DNA from: Pseudonocardia broussonetiae
GTDB taxonomy: Bacteria > Actinomycetota > Actinomycetes > Mycobacteriales > Pseudonocardiaceae
Length of the DNA stretch: 64,000 bases
Direction: 5' to 3'
Assembly (NCBI RefSeq): GCF_013155125.1
Contig: NZ_CP053564.1
Span: 2,301,501 to 2,365,500 of the forward strand
Of the stretch, positions 45,042 through 55,661 are shown piece by piece. Positions within the stretch are counted from its first letter, which is position 1. Every line of letters starts with the position of its first letter. The notes under the pieces are model-generated. The model was not told the origin of the DNA. It saw nothing but the letters and a program-made list of their open reading frames with translations, and searched no databases. Both the position numbers and the translations under genes were made by a program.

Positions 45042-47488
45042 CGATCGCCCCGGAGAAGGACACCACCCCCGTCCCCGACGGGTACGTGCGGCTCACCATC
45101 GACGGCCACGTCGTCGACGCCCCCCAGGGCGAGCTGCTCATCCGCACCTGCGAGCGGCTCGGGATCATCGTCCCGCGCTTCTGCGACCACCCCCTGCTCG
45201 ACCCGGCGGGCGCCTGCCGCCAGTGCCTGGTCGAGGTGGAGATGGGCGGGCGCCCGATGCCCAAGCCGCAGGCAAGCTGCACGATGACCGTGGCCGACGG
45301 CATGGTCGTCAAGACCCAGCACACCTCCCCGGTGGCCGAGAAGGCCCAGGCCGGGGTCATGGAGCTGCTGCTCATCAACCACCCGCTCGACTGCCCGATC
45401 TGCGACAAGGGCGGCGAGTGCCCCCTGCAGAACCAGGCGATGACGAGCGGGCGCACCGACTCGCGGTTCGTCGAGACGAAGCGGACGTTCCCCAAGCCGC
45501 TCCCGATCTCCACGCAGGTGCTGCTCGACCGCGAGCGCTGCGTGCTCTGCCAGCGCTGCACCCGGTTCTCCGAGGAGATCGCCGGCGACCCGTTCATCGA
45601 CCTGCTCGAGCGCGGTGCGAACCAGCAGGTCGGCGTGGCCGAGGACAAGCCGTTCCAGAGCTACTTCTCGGGCAACACCATCCAGATCTGCCCGGTCGGC
45701 GCGCTCACCAGTGCGGCGTACCGCTTCCGGTCCCGCCCGTTCGACCTCGTCTCCACGATGGGCGTCGACGAGCACTCCTCCAGCGGTGCGGCCCTGCGCA
45801 TCGACACCCGCCGCGGCACCGTCCTGCGGCGCCTGTCGGGCAACGACCCCGAGGTCAACGAGGAGTGGATCGACGACAAGACCCGCTTCGCGTTCCGCTA
45901 CCTCTCCTCCGCCGGGCGCATCACGCGCCCGATGGTCCGCGGCGCCGACGGCGTCCTGGCCGAGACGTCGTGGACCGAGGCGCTCGCCGTCGCCGCCCGC
46001 GGCCTGGCCGAGGCGAAGGCCGGCGGCATCGGCGTGCTGGCCGGCGGCCGGCTCACCGTCGAGGACGCCTACGCCTACGGCAAGTTCGCCCGCGTCGCCG
46101 CCGGCACCAACGACGTCGACTTCCGCGCCCGGCCGCACTCGGCCGAGGAGCTGGAGTTCCTCGCCGCGCACGTCGTCGGCCAGGGCCCCGAGGTGCTCAG
46201 CTACACCCGCCTCGAGGCCGCGCCCGCCGTGCTCTGCGTGGCCCTGGAGCCGGAGGAGGAGGCGCCCGTCGTCTTCCTGCGCCTGCGCAAGGCCGCCCGC
46301 AAGCACGGGCAGCAGGTGTTCCACCTCGGGCAGTGGACGACCCCCGCCGTCGAGCGCACCTCGCGCGAGACCGGCGCGGCGTCGCCCGCGGCCAAGGACA
46401 ACCTGATCCCGGCCGTGCCCGGGGCCGAGGCCGCGGTGCTGGGCGAGCTGCCCGACGCCGTCGTCGAGGCCCTGCGCGGCGGCGGCGTGATCCTCGTCGG
46501 TGAGCGCGCCGCCGAGGTCCCCGGCCTGTACTCCGCGGTGTCGGCCCTGGCCGCCCGCACCGGCGCCGTCGTCGGCTGGGTGCCGCGCCGCGCCGGCGAG
46601 CGCGGTGCGCTGGAGGCCGGCGCGGCCCCCACGCTGCTGCCGGGCGGCCGCCCGGTCGGCGACGCCGCCGCGCGCGCCGAGGTCGAGGCGGCCTGGGCCC
46701 TCCCGTCCGGCACGCTGCCCCCGGCCCCCGGCCGCGGCACCGCCGAGATCCTCGCCGCGGCCGCCGACGGCGAGCTCGCGGCGCTGGTCGTCGGCGGGCT
46801 CGACCCCTACGACCTGGCCGACCCCGCCGCGGCGATCACCGGGCTGCGCGAGGTCGGGTTCCTGGTGAGCCTGGAGATGCACACCTCCGCGGTCACCGAG
46901 CTCGCCGACGTCGTCCTCCCGGTGGCCCCCGACGCGCACCGCGCCGGCAGCTACGTCAACTGGGAGGGCCGGGTCCGCGGCTTCGGACCGGCGCTCGACG
47001 CGTCCGGCGTGCTCCCCGACTGCCGCGTGCTCGACACGCTGGCCGTCGAGATGGACGCCGACCTGTTCACCCAGACCCCGGCCGCGGCCGCGGGCGAGAT
47101 GGCCCGCCTCGGTGCCCGCACCGGGGCCGCGCCCGCCGCGCCCGCGGCGGCCCCGGGGGAGCCCCGGCGGCCCACCGCCCCCGGGCAGGCCGTCCTGGCC
47201 ACCTGGCGCGCGCTGATCGACGGCTCCAGCCTCGCGGTCGACGAGCCGGCACTCGCCGGCACGGCGCGCCCGGCGCTGGTCCGGGTCAACGCGGCCACCG
47301 CGGAGCGCCTCGGGCTCACCGAGGGCGCCCCGGCGACCGTCCGCACCACCCGCGGCATGATCACGCTGCCGGTGGCGCTGACCGACCTGCCCGACGGCGT
47401 CGTCTGGCTGCCGGGCAACTCCGGTGACTCCCGGGTGCGCGCGCTGCTCGGCGCCGGCCACGGCGACCTCGTGGAGGTGACCGCGTGA
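45038..47488 (+). CDS. nuoG: NADH-quinone oxidoreductase subunit G
   Basis: An 816-residue Fe-S subunit. The N-terminal ferredoxin domain ([20 protein letters not shown]) binds N1b; the His-Cys region ([18 protein letters not shown]) binds N5; [13 protein letters not shown] and CPVGALTS bind N4/N6b. The remaining 550 residues are the molybdopterin-oxidoreductase-like domain without a catalytic cofactor, ending in a MopB-type C-terminal barrel. ATG 45038 overlaps the nuoF stop; the nuoH GTG overlaps its own stop. Confidence 0.96.
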
Positions 47489-48804
47489 TCACGACCTACC
47501 TGGCCCAGGAGCCGGAGCCGGTCGAGGGACTGACCCGCACGCAGCAGCTGCTGGCCGACGACCCGATCTGGCTGATCCTGCTCAAGGTCGTGGCGCTGTT
47601 CGCGATCGGCGTCCTGCTGACGCTGATCATGATCAACGCCGAGCGCAAGGTGGTGGGGCGGATGCAGCAGCGTCCCGGCCCCAACCGCACCGGACCGGGC
47701 GGATGGCTCCAGTCCTTGGCCGACGGGCTCAAGCTCGCGTTCAAGGAGGACATCATGCCGGTGATGGCCGACAAGCCGGTGTACTTCATCGCGCCGATCA
47801 TCGCCACGATCCCGGCCTTCGTCGCGTTCTCGGTGATCCCCTTCGGCGGCGAGGTCTCGATATTCGGCGAGCCGACCGTGCTGCAGCTCGTCGACCTCCC
47901 GGTCGGCGTGCTGGTCGTGCTGGCCTGCTCCTCGATCGGCGTCTACGGCATCGTGCTCGGCGGCTGGTCCTCCGGCTCGCCCTACCCGCTGCTCGCGGCG
48001 CTGCGCTCGGCCGCCCAGGTCATCTCCTACGAGATCGCGCTCGGCCTCTCGATCGTCGCGGTCATCCTCTACGCCGGCTCGATGAGCACCGCCGACATCG
48101 TCGGGGCGCAGGCGAGCGGCTGGTTCGGCTGGCTGCTGATCCCGAGCTTCGTGGTGTTCGTCATCGCGATGGTGGGCGAGACCAACCGCGCCCCGTTCGA
48201 CCTCCCCGAGGCCGAGTCGGAGCTGGTCGGCGGGTTCCACACCGAGTACTCGTCGCTGAAGTTCGCGCTGTTCTTCCTGGCCGAGTACGTCAACATGGTC
48301 ACCGTCTCGGCGATGGCCACCACGCTGTTCCTGGGCGGCGGGATGTGGCCGTGGCCGCTCTCGTTCCTCAACGGCAACGGCTGGCTGCAGTTCGTCGCCT
48401 TCCTGCTGAAGACGACGATCTTCCTGTTCCTCTTCATCTGGCTGCGCGGCACGCTGCCCCGCCTGCGCTACGACCAGTTCATGCGCCTGGGCTGGAAGGT
48501 CCTGGTCCCCGGCAGCCTGCTCTGGATCCTGACGATCTTCGCGATCCGCACCTGGCGCAACAGCGAGGGCGGCGACCTCACCGCGCTGCTGTTCGTCATC
48601 GGCATCGTCCTGGCCGTCGTGCTGCTGGTCGCCTTCCTGGTGCCCGACCGCGCGCAGCCCGAGCCGGTCGTCGAACTGGCGTCGGACTACCCCGTGCCCC
48701 CGCTCGACCTCGCCGTGCCCACCCCGTCGCGCCACAAGCTGCGGGCGCGGACGGCGGCCCGCGAGCCCGCCCTCCCCACAGGGAAGGAGTCCGAGAATGT
48801 TTGA
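47485..48804 (+). CDS. nuoH: NADH-quinone oxidoreductase subunit H
   Basis: A 439-residue membrane subunit linking the quinone cavity to the proton-pumping arm. Signatures: [50 protein letters not shown] and [19 protein letters not shown]. About eight or nine helices, then an 80-residue cytoplasmic tail. GTG 47485 overlaps the nuoG stop; the end overlaps nuoI by 8 bases. Confidence 0.96.
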   Translation: MITTYLAQEPEPVEGLTRTQQLLADDPIWLILLKVVALFAIGVLLTLIMINAERKVVGRMQQRPGPNRTGPGGWLQSLADGLKLAFKEDIMPVMADKPVYFIAPIIATIPAFVAFSVIPFGGEVSIFGEPTVLQLVDLPVGVLVVLACSSIGVYGIVLGGWSSGSPYPLLAALRSAAQVISYEIALGLSIVAVILYAGSMSTADIVGAQASGWFGWLLIPSFVVFVIAMVGETNRAPFDLPEAESELVGGFHTEYSSLKFALFFLAEYVNMVTVSAMATTLFLGGGMWPWPLSFLNGNGWLQFVAFLLKTTIFLFLFIWLRGTLPRLRYDQFMRLGWKVLVPGSLLWILTIFAIRTWRNSEGGDLTALLFVIGIVLAVVLLVAFLVPDRAQPEPVVELASDYPVPPLDLAVPTPSRHKLRARTAAREPALPTGKESENV

Positions 48805-49339
48805 GTTCTTCAAGGGCTTCGGCGTCACCTTCTCGACGATGTTCAAGAAGGTCGTCACCGAGGAGTACCCCGAGGACTTCCCGCCCGCCGCGCCGCGCTA
48901 CCACGGCCGCCACCAGCTCAACCGGCACCCGGACGGGCTGGAGAAGTGCGTGGGCTGCGAGCTGTGCGCCTGGGCCTGCCCGGCCGACGCGATCTACGTC
49001 GAGGGCGGGGACAACACCGAGGAGCAGCGCTTCTCCCCGGGTGAGCGCTACGGCGCGATCTACCAGATCAACTACCTGCGCTGCATCGGCTGCGGCCTGT
49101 GCGTCGAGGCCTGCCCCACCCGGTCGCTCACGATGACCAACTTCTACGAGATGGCCGACGACGACCGGCAGAACCTGATCTACACCAAGGAGCAGCTGCT
49201 CGCGCCGCTGCTGCCGGGCATGGAGCAGCCGCCGCACCCGATGCGCCTGGGCGACCACGAGCAGGACTACTACGTGCAGGGCCCGAGCCTGGCGAAGGCG
49301 AACCCGCTGACCGACCCGGTGGGGGAGCAGGTCCGATGA
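48797..49339 (+). CDS. nuoI: NADH-quinone oxidoreductase subunit I
   Basis: A 180-residue TYKY-type ferredoxin subunit with two 4Fe-4S motifs, [16 protein letters not shown] and [16 protein letters not shown], binding clusters N6a and N6b that pass electrons to NuoB. ATG 48797 lies within the end of nuoH and has GGAAGGAG about 7 bases upstream. The stop overlaps nuoJ. Confidence 0.97.
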   Translation: MFEFFKGFGVTFSTMFKKVVTEEYPEDFPPAAPRYHGRHQLNRHPDGLEKCVGCELCAWACPADAIYVEGGDNTEEQRFSPGERYGAIYQINYLRCIGCGLCVEACPTRSLTMTNFYEMADDDRQNLIYTKEQLLAPLLPGMEQPPHPMRLGDHEQDYYVQGPSLAKANPLTDPVGEQVR

Positions 49340-50169
49340 CCGGGGTGCTGATGAACGCGGTGCTCGCGCAGGCCGCCGCCGACACCGTCACCACCGGCGA
49401 GGCCATCGTCTTCTGGATCCTCGGGCCGATCGCCCTGGCCGGCGCGCTGGGCATGGTCTTCGCCCGCAACGCGGTCCACTCGGCGCTGTTCCTGGTGCTC
49501 ACGATGTTCTGCCTGGCCGTGTTCTACCTGGTCCAGCAGGCCCCGTTCCTCGGGTTCGTGCAGATCATCGTCTACACCGGCGCCGTGATGATGCTGTTCC
49601 TGTTCGTGCTCATGCTCGTCGGGCGCGACAGCTCCGACTCCGTGGTCGAGGTGCTCCGCGGCCAGCGCGTCGCGGGCCTCGTGCTCGGCGTCGGGCTGGC
49701 GCTGCTGCTCGTCGCGGGCATCGGCCCGTCTCTGGTCTCGGTGCAGTCCGCCGGGCTGGCCGCGGGCGGGGCGGGCTCGGGCAACAACATCGCCGGCCTC
49801 GGGCAGCTGATCTTCACCGAGTACCTGTTCGCCTTCGAGCTCACTTCGGCGCTGCTCATCACCGCGGCGCTCGGGGCGATGGTGCTGGCGTACGCGCAGT
49901 CCGCCTCGCACGACAAGCGCGGCCAGCGCGCCACCGTGCAGGCCCGCCTGCGCGGCGAGCACGACCGCATCTCCCCGCTGCCCGGCCCCGGCGTGTTCGC
50001 CACGGCCAACTCGGTGGCGGTCCCCGCACTGCTGCCCGACGGATCGATCGCCCCCGAGTCGATCTCCGCGATCATCGACGCCACCCCGGTGGCCCCGGTC
50101 GACGACGTGCTCCCCGACGCGCGCTCGCTGACCGGCCGCTCCTCGACGGACGGGACGACGACGTCGTGA
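49336..50169 (+). CDS. nuoJ: NADH-quinone oxidoreductase subunit J
   Basis: A 277-residue membrane subunit with five helices ([17 protein letters not shown], then [44 protein letters not shown] with the flexible pi-bulge region, and two more). The last 85 residues are a cytoplasmic extension lacking in E. coli NuoJ but seen in actinobacteria. Overlaps its neighbours by 4 bases. Confidence 0.95.
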   Translation: MTGVLMNAVLAQAAADTVTTGEAIVFWILGPIALAGALGMVFARNAVHSALFLVLTMFCLAVFYLVQQAPFLGFVQIIVYTGAVMMLFLFVLMLVGRDSSDSVVEVLRGQRVAGLVLGVGLALLLVAGIGPSLVSVQSAGLAAGGAGSGNNIAGLGQLIFTEYLFAFELTSALLITAALGAMVLAYAQSASHDKRGQRATVQARLRGEHDRISPLPGPGVFATANSVAVPALLPDGSIAPESISAIIDATPVAPVDDVLPDARSLTGRSSTDGTTTS

Positions 50170-50465
50170 CCCCCACCTACTACCTGCTGCTCTCCGCGCT
50201 GCTGTTCAGCATCGGCGCGGTGGGCGTGCTGGTGCGCCGCAACGCGATCGTCGTCTTCATGTGCATCGAGCTGATGCTCAACGCCGTGAACCTGACGCTC
50301 GTGACGTTCTCGCGCATCAACGGCGACCTCGACGGCCAGGTCATGGCGTTCTTCGTCATGGTCGTCGCCGCCGCCGAGGTCGTGGTCGGCCTCGCGATCA
50401 TCACCTCGATCTTCCGCACCCGCCGGACGGCGTCGGTCGACGACGCCAACCTGCTGAAGTACTGA
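50166..50465 (+). CDS. nuoK: NADH-quinone oxidoreductase subunit K
   Basis: A 99-residue, three-helix MrpC-like subunit. The membrane glutamates needed for proton transfer are present in [13 protein letters not shown] and [16 protein letters not shown] 50166 overlaps the nuoJ stop. A 49-base gap before nuoL is the largest inside the operon. Confidence 0.96.
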   Translation: MTPTYYLLLSALLFSIGAVGVLVRRNAIVVFMCIELMLNAVNLTLVTFSRINGDLDGQVMAFFVMVVAAAEVVVGLAIITSIFRTRRTASVDDANLLKY

Positions 50466-50514
50466 CCTAGGAGCTCCCCGTGCTCAGCCCTGCTCACCAC
50501 CCCGAGGTGACCCC

Positions 50515-52455
50515 GTGACGGAGTTGCCCGAGGTGGGCACCGCCACCGGCGCCGCGTCGCTGGCCTGGTTGCTGTTCGTGCTGCCCGCGGTCGGGGCGCT
50601 GCTGCTGTTCGTCGCCGGCCGCCGGTCGAACGCCTGGGGCCACTGGCTCGGCGTCGCCACCGTCCTCGCGTCGTTCGGGGTGGGGCTGGCGATCTTCCTG
50701 GAGACGGTCGCCCTGCCGGCCGAGGAGCGCACGCGCGAGCTGTCGCTGTTCGACTGGATCTCCGTCGCCGGGCTGAACATCGACTTCGGCCTGCGGCTCG
50801 ACCCGCTGTCGCTGACGTTCGTCCTGCTGATCACCGGTGTCGGGTCGCTGATCCACATCTACTCGGTCGGCTACATGAGCCACGACCCCGGCCGCCGCCG
50901 GTTCTTCGCGCAGCTCAACCTGTTCGTCGCCGCGATGCTGCTGCTGGTCCTGGGCAACAACTTCGTGATGCTCTACCTCGGCTGGGAGGGCGTCGGCCTG
51001 GCGTCCTACCTGCTGATCGGCTTCTACCAGGACCGTCCGTCCGCGGCCACGGCCGCCAAGAAGGCGTTCCTCATGAACCGCGTCGGTGACGTCGGCCTGG
51101 CCGTCGCCATCTTCATCCTGTGGACCCAGCTCGGGACGCTCCAGTACACCGAGGTGTTCGCGACGATCGAGCAGGTCGACCCGGCCGCGGTCGTCGCCAT
51201 CACGATCCTGCTGCTGCTGGGCGCCTGCGGCAAGTCGGGCCAGTTCCCGCTGCAGTCCTGGCTGCCGGACGCGATGGAGGGCCCGACCCCGGTCTCCGCG
51301 CTGATCCACGCGGCGACGATGGTCACCGCGGGCGTCTACCTCATCGCGCGCGCCTCGCCGATCTACAACCTGTCCGAGACCGGGCGCCTGGTCGTCACGC
51401 TCGTCGGTGTCGTGACGCTGCTGATCGGCGCGATCATCGGCTGCGCCTACGACGACATCAAGAAGGTGCTCGCCTACTCCACGGTCAGCCAGATCGGCTA
51501 CATGATCCTGGCCGTCGGGCTCGGCCCGGCCGGGTACGCGCTGGGCATCTTCCACCTGCTCACCCACGGCTTCTTCAAGGCCGGCCTGTTCCTCGGGGCG
51601 GGCTCGGTGATGCACGCGATGCACGACGACGTCGACATGCGCCGCTACGGCGGGCTGGCCCGGTACATGCCGGTCACGTTCGTGACGTTCGGCCTGGGCT
51701 ACCTCGCGCTGATCGGCTTCCCGTTCCTGTCGGGGTACTACTCCAAGGACGAGATCATCGCCGCGGCGTTCGACCAGCCGGGCTGGCAGGGCTACGTCTT
51801 CGGCGGCGCCGCGCTGCTGGCCGCCGGGCTCACCGCCTTCTACATGACCCGCCTGATGCTCATGACGTTCTTCGGCGAGAAGCGCTGGAAGGACCTCAAG
51901 TCGGCCGACGGGCAGGACTACCACCCGCACGAGTCGCCGCTGTCGATGACGGTGCCGATGATCGTGCTGGCGTTCGGCTCGGTCGGTGCCGGCTACCTGC
52001 TGCACCACGACGACGTGCTGACGGCGTGGCTCGCGCCCTCGCTCGGCGAGCTCGTCGAGCGCGAGGCCAACGCGGTGCCGCACAGCCTCACCCCGTTCCT
52101 CGTCGTCGGGATCTCGCTGGTCGGCGTGCTCGTCGCGGTCGCCACCAACCGGCGGACGCCGGTGGAGCGCCCCGAGCGCGTCTCGCTGCCCGTGCGGGCC
52201 GCGCGCCGCGACCTCTACGCGAACGCGATCAACGAGGCCGTCATCGCCCGCCCCGGCACCTGGCTCACCCGGGCGCTGGTGTTCGTCGACAACCGGGGCG
52301 TCGACGGGGTCGTCAACGGCACCGCCGCCCTGCTCGGCGGCAGCTCGGGTCGTCTGAGAAGGCTGCAGACCGGGTTCGTCCGGTCCTACGCCCTGTCCAT
52401 GCTCGGCGGCACCGTCCTCGTCGTCGCGGCCCTGCTCGCGGTGAGGTTCGTCTGA
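50515..52455 (+). CDS. nuoL: NADH-quinone oxidoreductase subunit L
   Basis: A 646-residue antiporter-like proton-pumping subunit. LGWEGVGLASYLLIGFYQDRP contains the conserved helix-5 glutamate; KSGQFPLQSWLPDAMEGPTPVSALIHAATMVTAGVYL and AYDDIKKVLAYSTVSQIGYM carry the central lysines and histidine. The C-terminal lateral helix region is at about 540-646. GTG 50515 has GAGGTGA 4 bases upstream. Stop and nuoM start share one base (TGATG). Confidence 0.97.
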   Translation: MTELPEVGTATGAASLAWLLFVLPAVGALLLFVAGRRSNAWGHWLGVATVLASFGVGLAIFLETVALPAEERTRELSLFDWISVAGLNIDFGLRLDPLSLTFVLLITGVGSLIHIYSVGYMSHDPGRRRFFAQLNLFVAAMLLLVLGNNFVMLYLGWEGVGLASYLLIGFYQDRPSAATAAKKAFLMNRVGDVGLAVAIFILWTQLGTLQYTEVFATIEQVDPAAVVAITILLLLGACGKSGQFPLQSWLPDAMEGPTPVSALIHAATMVTAGVYLIARASPIYNLSETGRLVVTLVGVVTLLIGAIIGCAYDDIKKVLAYSTVSQIGYMILAVGLGPAGYALGIFHLLTHGFFKAGLFLGAGSVMHAMHDDVDMRRYGGLARYMPVTFVTFGLGYLALIGFPFLSGYYSKDEIIAAAFDQPGWQGYVFGGAALLAAGLTAFYMTRLMLMTFFGEKRWKDLKSADGQDYHPHESPLSMTVPMIVLAFGSVGAGYLLHHDDVLTAWLAPSLGELVEREANAVPHSLTPFLVVGISLVGVLVAVATNRRTPVERPERVSLPVRAARRDLYANAINEAVIARPGTWLTRALVFVDNRGVDGVVNGTAALLGGSSGRLRRLQTGFVRSYALSMLGGTVLVVAALLAVRFV

Positions 52456-54065
52456 TGGACTCCGGAACGCTGCTGCTCGCCCTGCTGCTGCTCCCGCTCG
52501 TCGGGTCGGCCGTCGTCGCCGCGCTGGGGGCGAACCCGCGCCTGGCCAAGCTCGTCGCCATCGGGTTCTCCGTCGCCTCGCTGGCCCTGACCGTCGTGGT
52601 CTGGTTCGCCTACCTGGGCGCGCGGTCGGAGAGCCGGTTCGCCCTCGAGCTGTCGGTGCCGTGGATCCCCGCGTTCGGCACGTCGTTCGCGCTGGGCATC
52701 GACGGCATCGCGCTCGTCATGCTCGCGCTGATCGCCGTGCTCGTGCCGATCGTCATGCTGTTCTCGTGGGAGGAGAAGCTCCCCGAGGGCCGCTCCGCCG
52801 CGGGCCTGTACGCGCTGCTGCTGGCCACGCAGAGCCTGCTCGTCGGCGTCTTCGCGGCCACCGACGTCTTCCTGTTCTACGTGTTCTTCGAAGCCATGCT
52901 CGTGCCGATGTACTTCATGATCGGGCGCTTCGGCGGCCCGCGCCGCCAGTACGCGGCCGTGAAGTTCTTCCTGTACTCGCTGCTCGGTGGGCTGATCATG
53001 CTCGCGTCGGTGATCGGGCTGTTCGTCGTCTCCGGCGAGGAGCTCGGGCGGGGCACGTTCACCTGGGTCGAGCTGCAGCGGATGGCTGCAGGCGTCGACG
53101 AGGGCACGCAGATCCTGCTGTTCCTCGGGTTCTTCGTCGCCTTCGCGATCAAGGCCCCGCTGGTGCCGTTCCACACCTGGCTGCCCGACGCCGGTGCCGA
53201 GGCCCCGGTCGGGGCGGGCGTGCTGCTGGTCGGAGTGCTCGACAAGGTCGGCACGTTCGGCTTCCTGCGCTACTGCCTGCCGCTGTTCCCGCTGGCCAGC
53301 CAGCGCCTCGCGCCGCTGGTGCTCACGCTCGCCGTGATCGGCGTCCTGTACGGCGCGCTGCTCGCCGTCGGCCAGACCGACATGAAGCGGTTCGTCGCCT
53401 ACACCTCGATCGCGCACTTCGGCTTCATCGCGCTGGGGATCTTCTCCTTCTCCAGCCAGGCCTTCGCCGGCGCCACGCTGTACATGGTCAACCACGGCAT
53501 CTCCACCGGCATGCTGTTCATCGTCGTGGGCCTGCTGATCGTGCGCGGCGGCTCGCGCCTGATCGGCGACTACGGCGGCGTGCACGCCCTCGCGCCGCTG
53601 CTGGCCGGGTCGTTCCTCATCGCGGGCCTGTCGTCGCTGGCGCTGCCGGGCACCAACTCGTTCGTCAGCGAGTTCCTGGTGCTCGTCGGCTCCTACCCGC
53701 GCCAGCCCGTCTTCACGATCCTGGCCACGGTCGGCATCGTCTTCGCCGCGCTGTACGTGCTGTGGGTCTACCAGCAGGTCATGCAGGGCCCGGTGCGCGG
53801 CGCCGCGGTGCTGTCGGCGGTGTCCACGAGCGGGCCGGGCACCATGCTCGACCCGACCGTCGAGGCCTCCCGCGGCTCCTCGCGCGGCGCGGCCGGCTTC
53901 CCCGACCTCGGCCGGCGCGAGATCGCCGTGCTGACGCCGCTGATCGTGCTGATCCTGGTGCTCGGGTTCTTCCCCGGCCCGGTGCTCGACGTCATCACCC
54001 CGTCGGTGATCGACACGCTGAACGAGGTGGGTCTGCCCGACCCGGTGGGAGGAGCGACCCGATGA
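52455..54065 (+). CDS. nuoM: NADH-quinone oxidoreductase subunit M
   Basis: A 536-residue antiporter-like subunit. Key motifs: FYVFFEAMLVPMYFMIG with the helix-5 glutamate, KAPLVPFHTWLPDAGAEAPVGAGVLL, and GQTDMKRFVAYTSIAHFGFIALG. About 14 helices. Compared with E. coli it has an extra loop near the end (STSGPGTMLDPTVEASRGSS), common in actinobacteria. The stop overlaps nuoN. Confidence 0.97.
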   Translation: MDSGTLLLALLLLPLVGSAVVAALGANPRLAKLVAIGFSVASLALTVVVWFAYLGARSESRFALELSVPWIPAFGTSFALGIDGIALVMLALIAVLVPIVMLFSWEEKLPEGRSAAGLYALLLATQSLLVGVFAATDVFLFYVFFEAMLVPMYFMIGRFGGPRRQYAAVKFFLYSLLGGLIMLASVIGLFVVSGEELGRGTFTWVELQRMAAGVDEGTQILLFLGFFVAFAIKAPLVPFHTWLPDAGAEAPVGAGVLLVGVLDKVGTFGFLRYCLPLFPLASQRLAPLVLTLAVIGVLYGALLAVGQTDMKRFVAYTSIAHFGFIALGIFSFSSQAFAGATLYMVNHGISTGMLFIVVGLLIVRGGSRLIGDYGGVHALAPLLAGSFLIAGLSSLALPGTNSFVSEFLVLVGSYPRQPVFTILATVGIVFAALYVLWVYQQVMQGPVRGAAVLSAVSTSGPGTMLDPTVEASRGSSRGAAGFPDLGRREIAVLTPLIVLILVLGFFPGPVLDVITPSVIDTLNEVGLPDPVGGATR

Positions 54066-55657
54066 CCACGACCCTGGCGCAGGCCATCCCAGTGCCCCCG
54101 ATCGACTACGCGGCCATTGCGCCGCTGCTCGTCGTGCTGGCCACCGCGCTCGTCGGCGTGCTGGTCGAGGCGTTCCTGCCGCGCCACCAGCGCTGGCCCG
54201 CCCAGGTGGCGCTGTCGGTCGTCGGCATCGCCGCGGCCGGGCTCACGCTCGGCATCTACGCCGGCGGTGCCGGGCCGGAGGGCGTCGTCACGCTCTCGGC
54301 CGCGCTCGCCGTCGACCGGCCCACGCTGTTCCTGTGGGGCACGCTGCTCGCGCTCGGCCTGGGCAGCGTGCTGCTGATCGCCGACCGCTCGGTGGAGCCC
54401 GGCGGCGCGATCCTGCCGTCGGCGATCGCGCGGGCGTCGGTGGGCGGCCGGTCCACCGGCACCGGTGCCGGCCCGGAGGACCGCGACTACGGCTCGCCGG
54501 ACCAGGCGCCGACGATGCAGACCGAGGTCTTCCCGTTCACGTTCTTCGCCCTCTCCGGGATGATGACCTTCGTCGCGGCCAACGACCTGCTGACGATGTT
54601 CATCGCGCTCGAGGTGCTCTCGCTGCCGCTGTACCTGATGTGCGGGCTCGCGCGGCGGCGCCGGCTGCTGTCGCAGGAGGCGGCGGTCAAGTACTTCCTG
54701 CTCGGTGCGTTCGCCTCGGCGTTCTTCCTCTACGGCCTCGCGCTCATCTACGGCTACGCGGGCTCGGTGCGCTTCTCCGACATCGCGGAGGCCTCCGTCG
54801 GCTCCGCGCGCTCCGACGCGCTGCTCTACGCCGGGCTCGCGCTGCTGGTCGTCGGCCTGATGTTCAAGGCGTCGGTCGGCCCGTTCCACACCTGGACGCC
54901 CGACGTCTACCAGGGCGCGCCCACGCCGGTCACGGCGTTCATGGCGGCCTGCACGAAGGTGGCGGCGTTCGGCGGGATCCTGCGCGTGCTGCACGTGGCC
55001 TTCGGCGACACCCGCTGGGAGTGGCGCGGCGTGCTGTGGGCCGTCGCCATCGCGTCGATGGTGATCGGCGCGGTGATCGGTCTCACCCAGACCGACATCA
55101 AGCGGATGGTGGCCTACTCCTCGGTCGCGCACGCGGGCTTCCTGCTCCTCGGTGCGATGGCGATCACGCCCGCCGGCATCTCGGGCACGCTGTTCTACCT
55201 GCTCGCCTACGGCTTCAACACCCTCGCGATCTTCGGCGTGATCAGCCTGGTCCGCGACGCCGACGGCGAGGCGTCGCACCTGTCGCAGTGGGCGGGGCTG
55301 TCCAAGCGGTCGCCCGTCGTCGCGTACACGATGGCGTTCCTGCTGCTCGGGCTCGCCGGCATACCGCTGACCAGCGGGTTCACCGCCAAGTTCGCGGTGT
55401 TCTCCGCCGCCCTGGGCGACGGCATGGGCCCGCTCGTGGTGATCGCCCTGATCGCGAGTGCGATCGCGGCGTTCTTCTACCTGCGCGTCATCGTGCTGAT
55501 GTTCTTCAGCGAGCCCGCCCCCGACGGCCCGTCCGTCACGGTGCCGGGTGCGTTCACCACCGCCGCGATCACGCTCGGCGTGCTCATCACCCTGCTGCTG
55601 GGCGTCCTGCCCACGCTGGCCTTGGAGTGGGCGGCCGGCGGAGTGTTCGTAGGCTAG
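54062..55657 (+). CDS. nuoN: NADH-quinone oxidoreductase subunit N
   Basis: A 531-residue antiporter-like subunit. MFIALEVLSLPLYLMCGL has the conserved glutamate; KASVGPFHTWTPDVYQGAPTPVTAFMA and TQTDIKRMVAYSSVAHAGFLLLG carry the central charged residues. A hydrophilic insert at about residues 118-155 (SVGGRSTGTGAGPEDRDYG) lies between the third and fourth helices. Last gene of the nuo operon; the polyprenyl synthase starts 4 bases later. Confidence 0.96.
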   Translation: MTTTLAQAIPVPPIDYAAIAPLLVVLATALVGVLVEAFLPRHQRWPAQVALSVVGIAAAGLTLGIYAGGAGPEGVVTLSAALAVDRPTLFLWGTLLALGLGSVLLIADRSVEPGGAILPSAIARASVGGRSTGTGAGPEDRDYGSPDQAPTMQTEVFPFTFFALSGMMTFVAANDLLTMFIALEVLSLPLYLMCGLARRRRLLSQEAAVKYFLLGAFASAFFLYGLALIYGYAGSVRFSDIAEASVGSARSDALLYAGLALLVVGLMFKASVGPFHTWTPDVYQGAPTPVTAFMAACTKVAAFGGILRVLHVAFGDTRWEWRGVLWAVAIASMVIGAVIGLTQTDIKRMVAYSSVAHAGFLLLGAMAITPAGISGTLFYLLAYGFNTLAIFGVISLVRDADGEASHLSQWAGLSKRSPVVAYTMAFLLLGLAGIPLTSGFTAKFAVFSAALGDGMGPLVVIALIASAIAAFFYLRVIVLMFFSEPAPDGPSVTVPGAFTTAAITLGVLITLLLGVLPTLALEWAAGGVFVG

Positions 55658-55661
55658 GGGC

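Noticed and set aside
49099..49335. Upstream extension of the nuoJ frame
   Set aside because: Out-of-frame reading of nuoI; the ATG at 49336 overlaps the nuoI stop as elsewhere in the operon.
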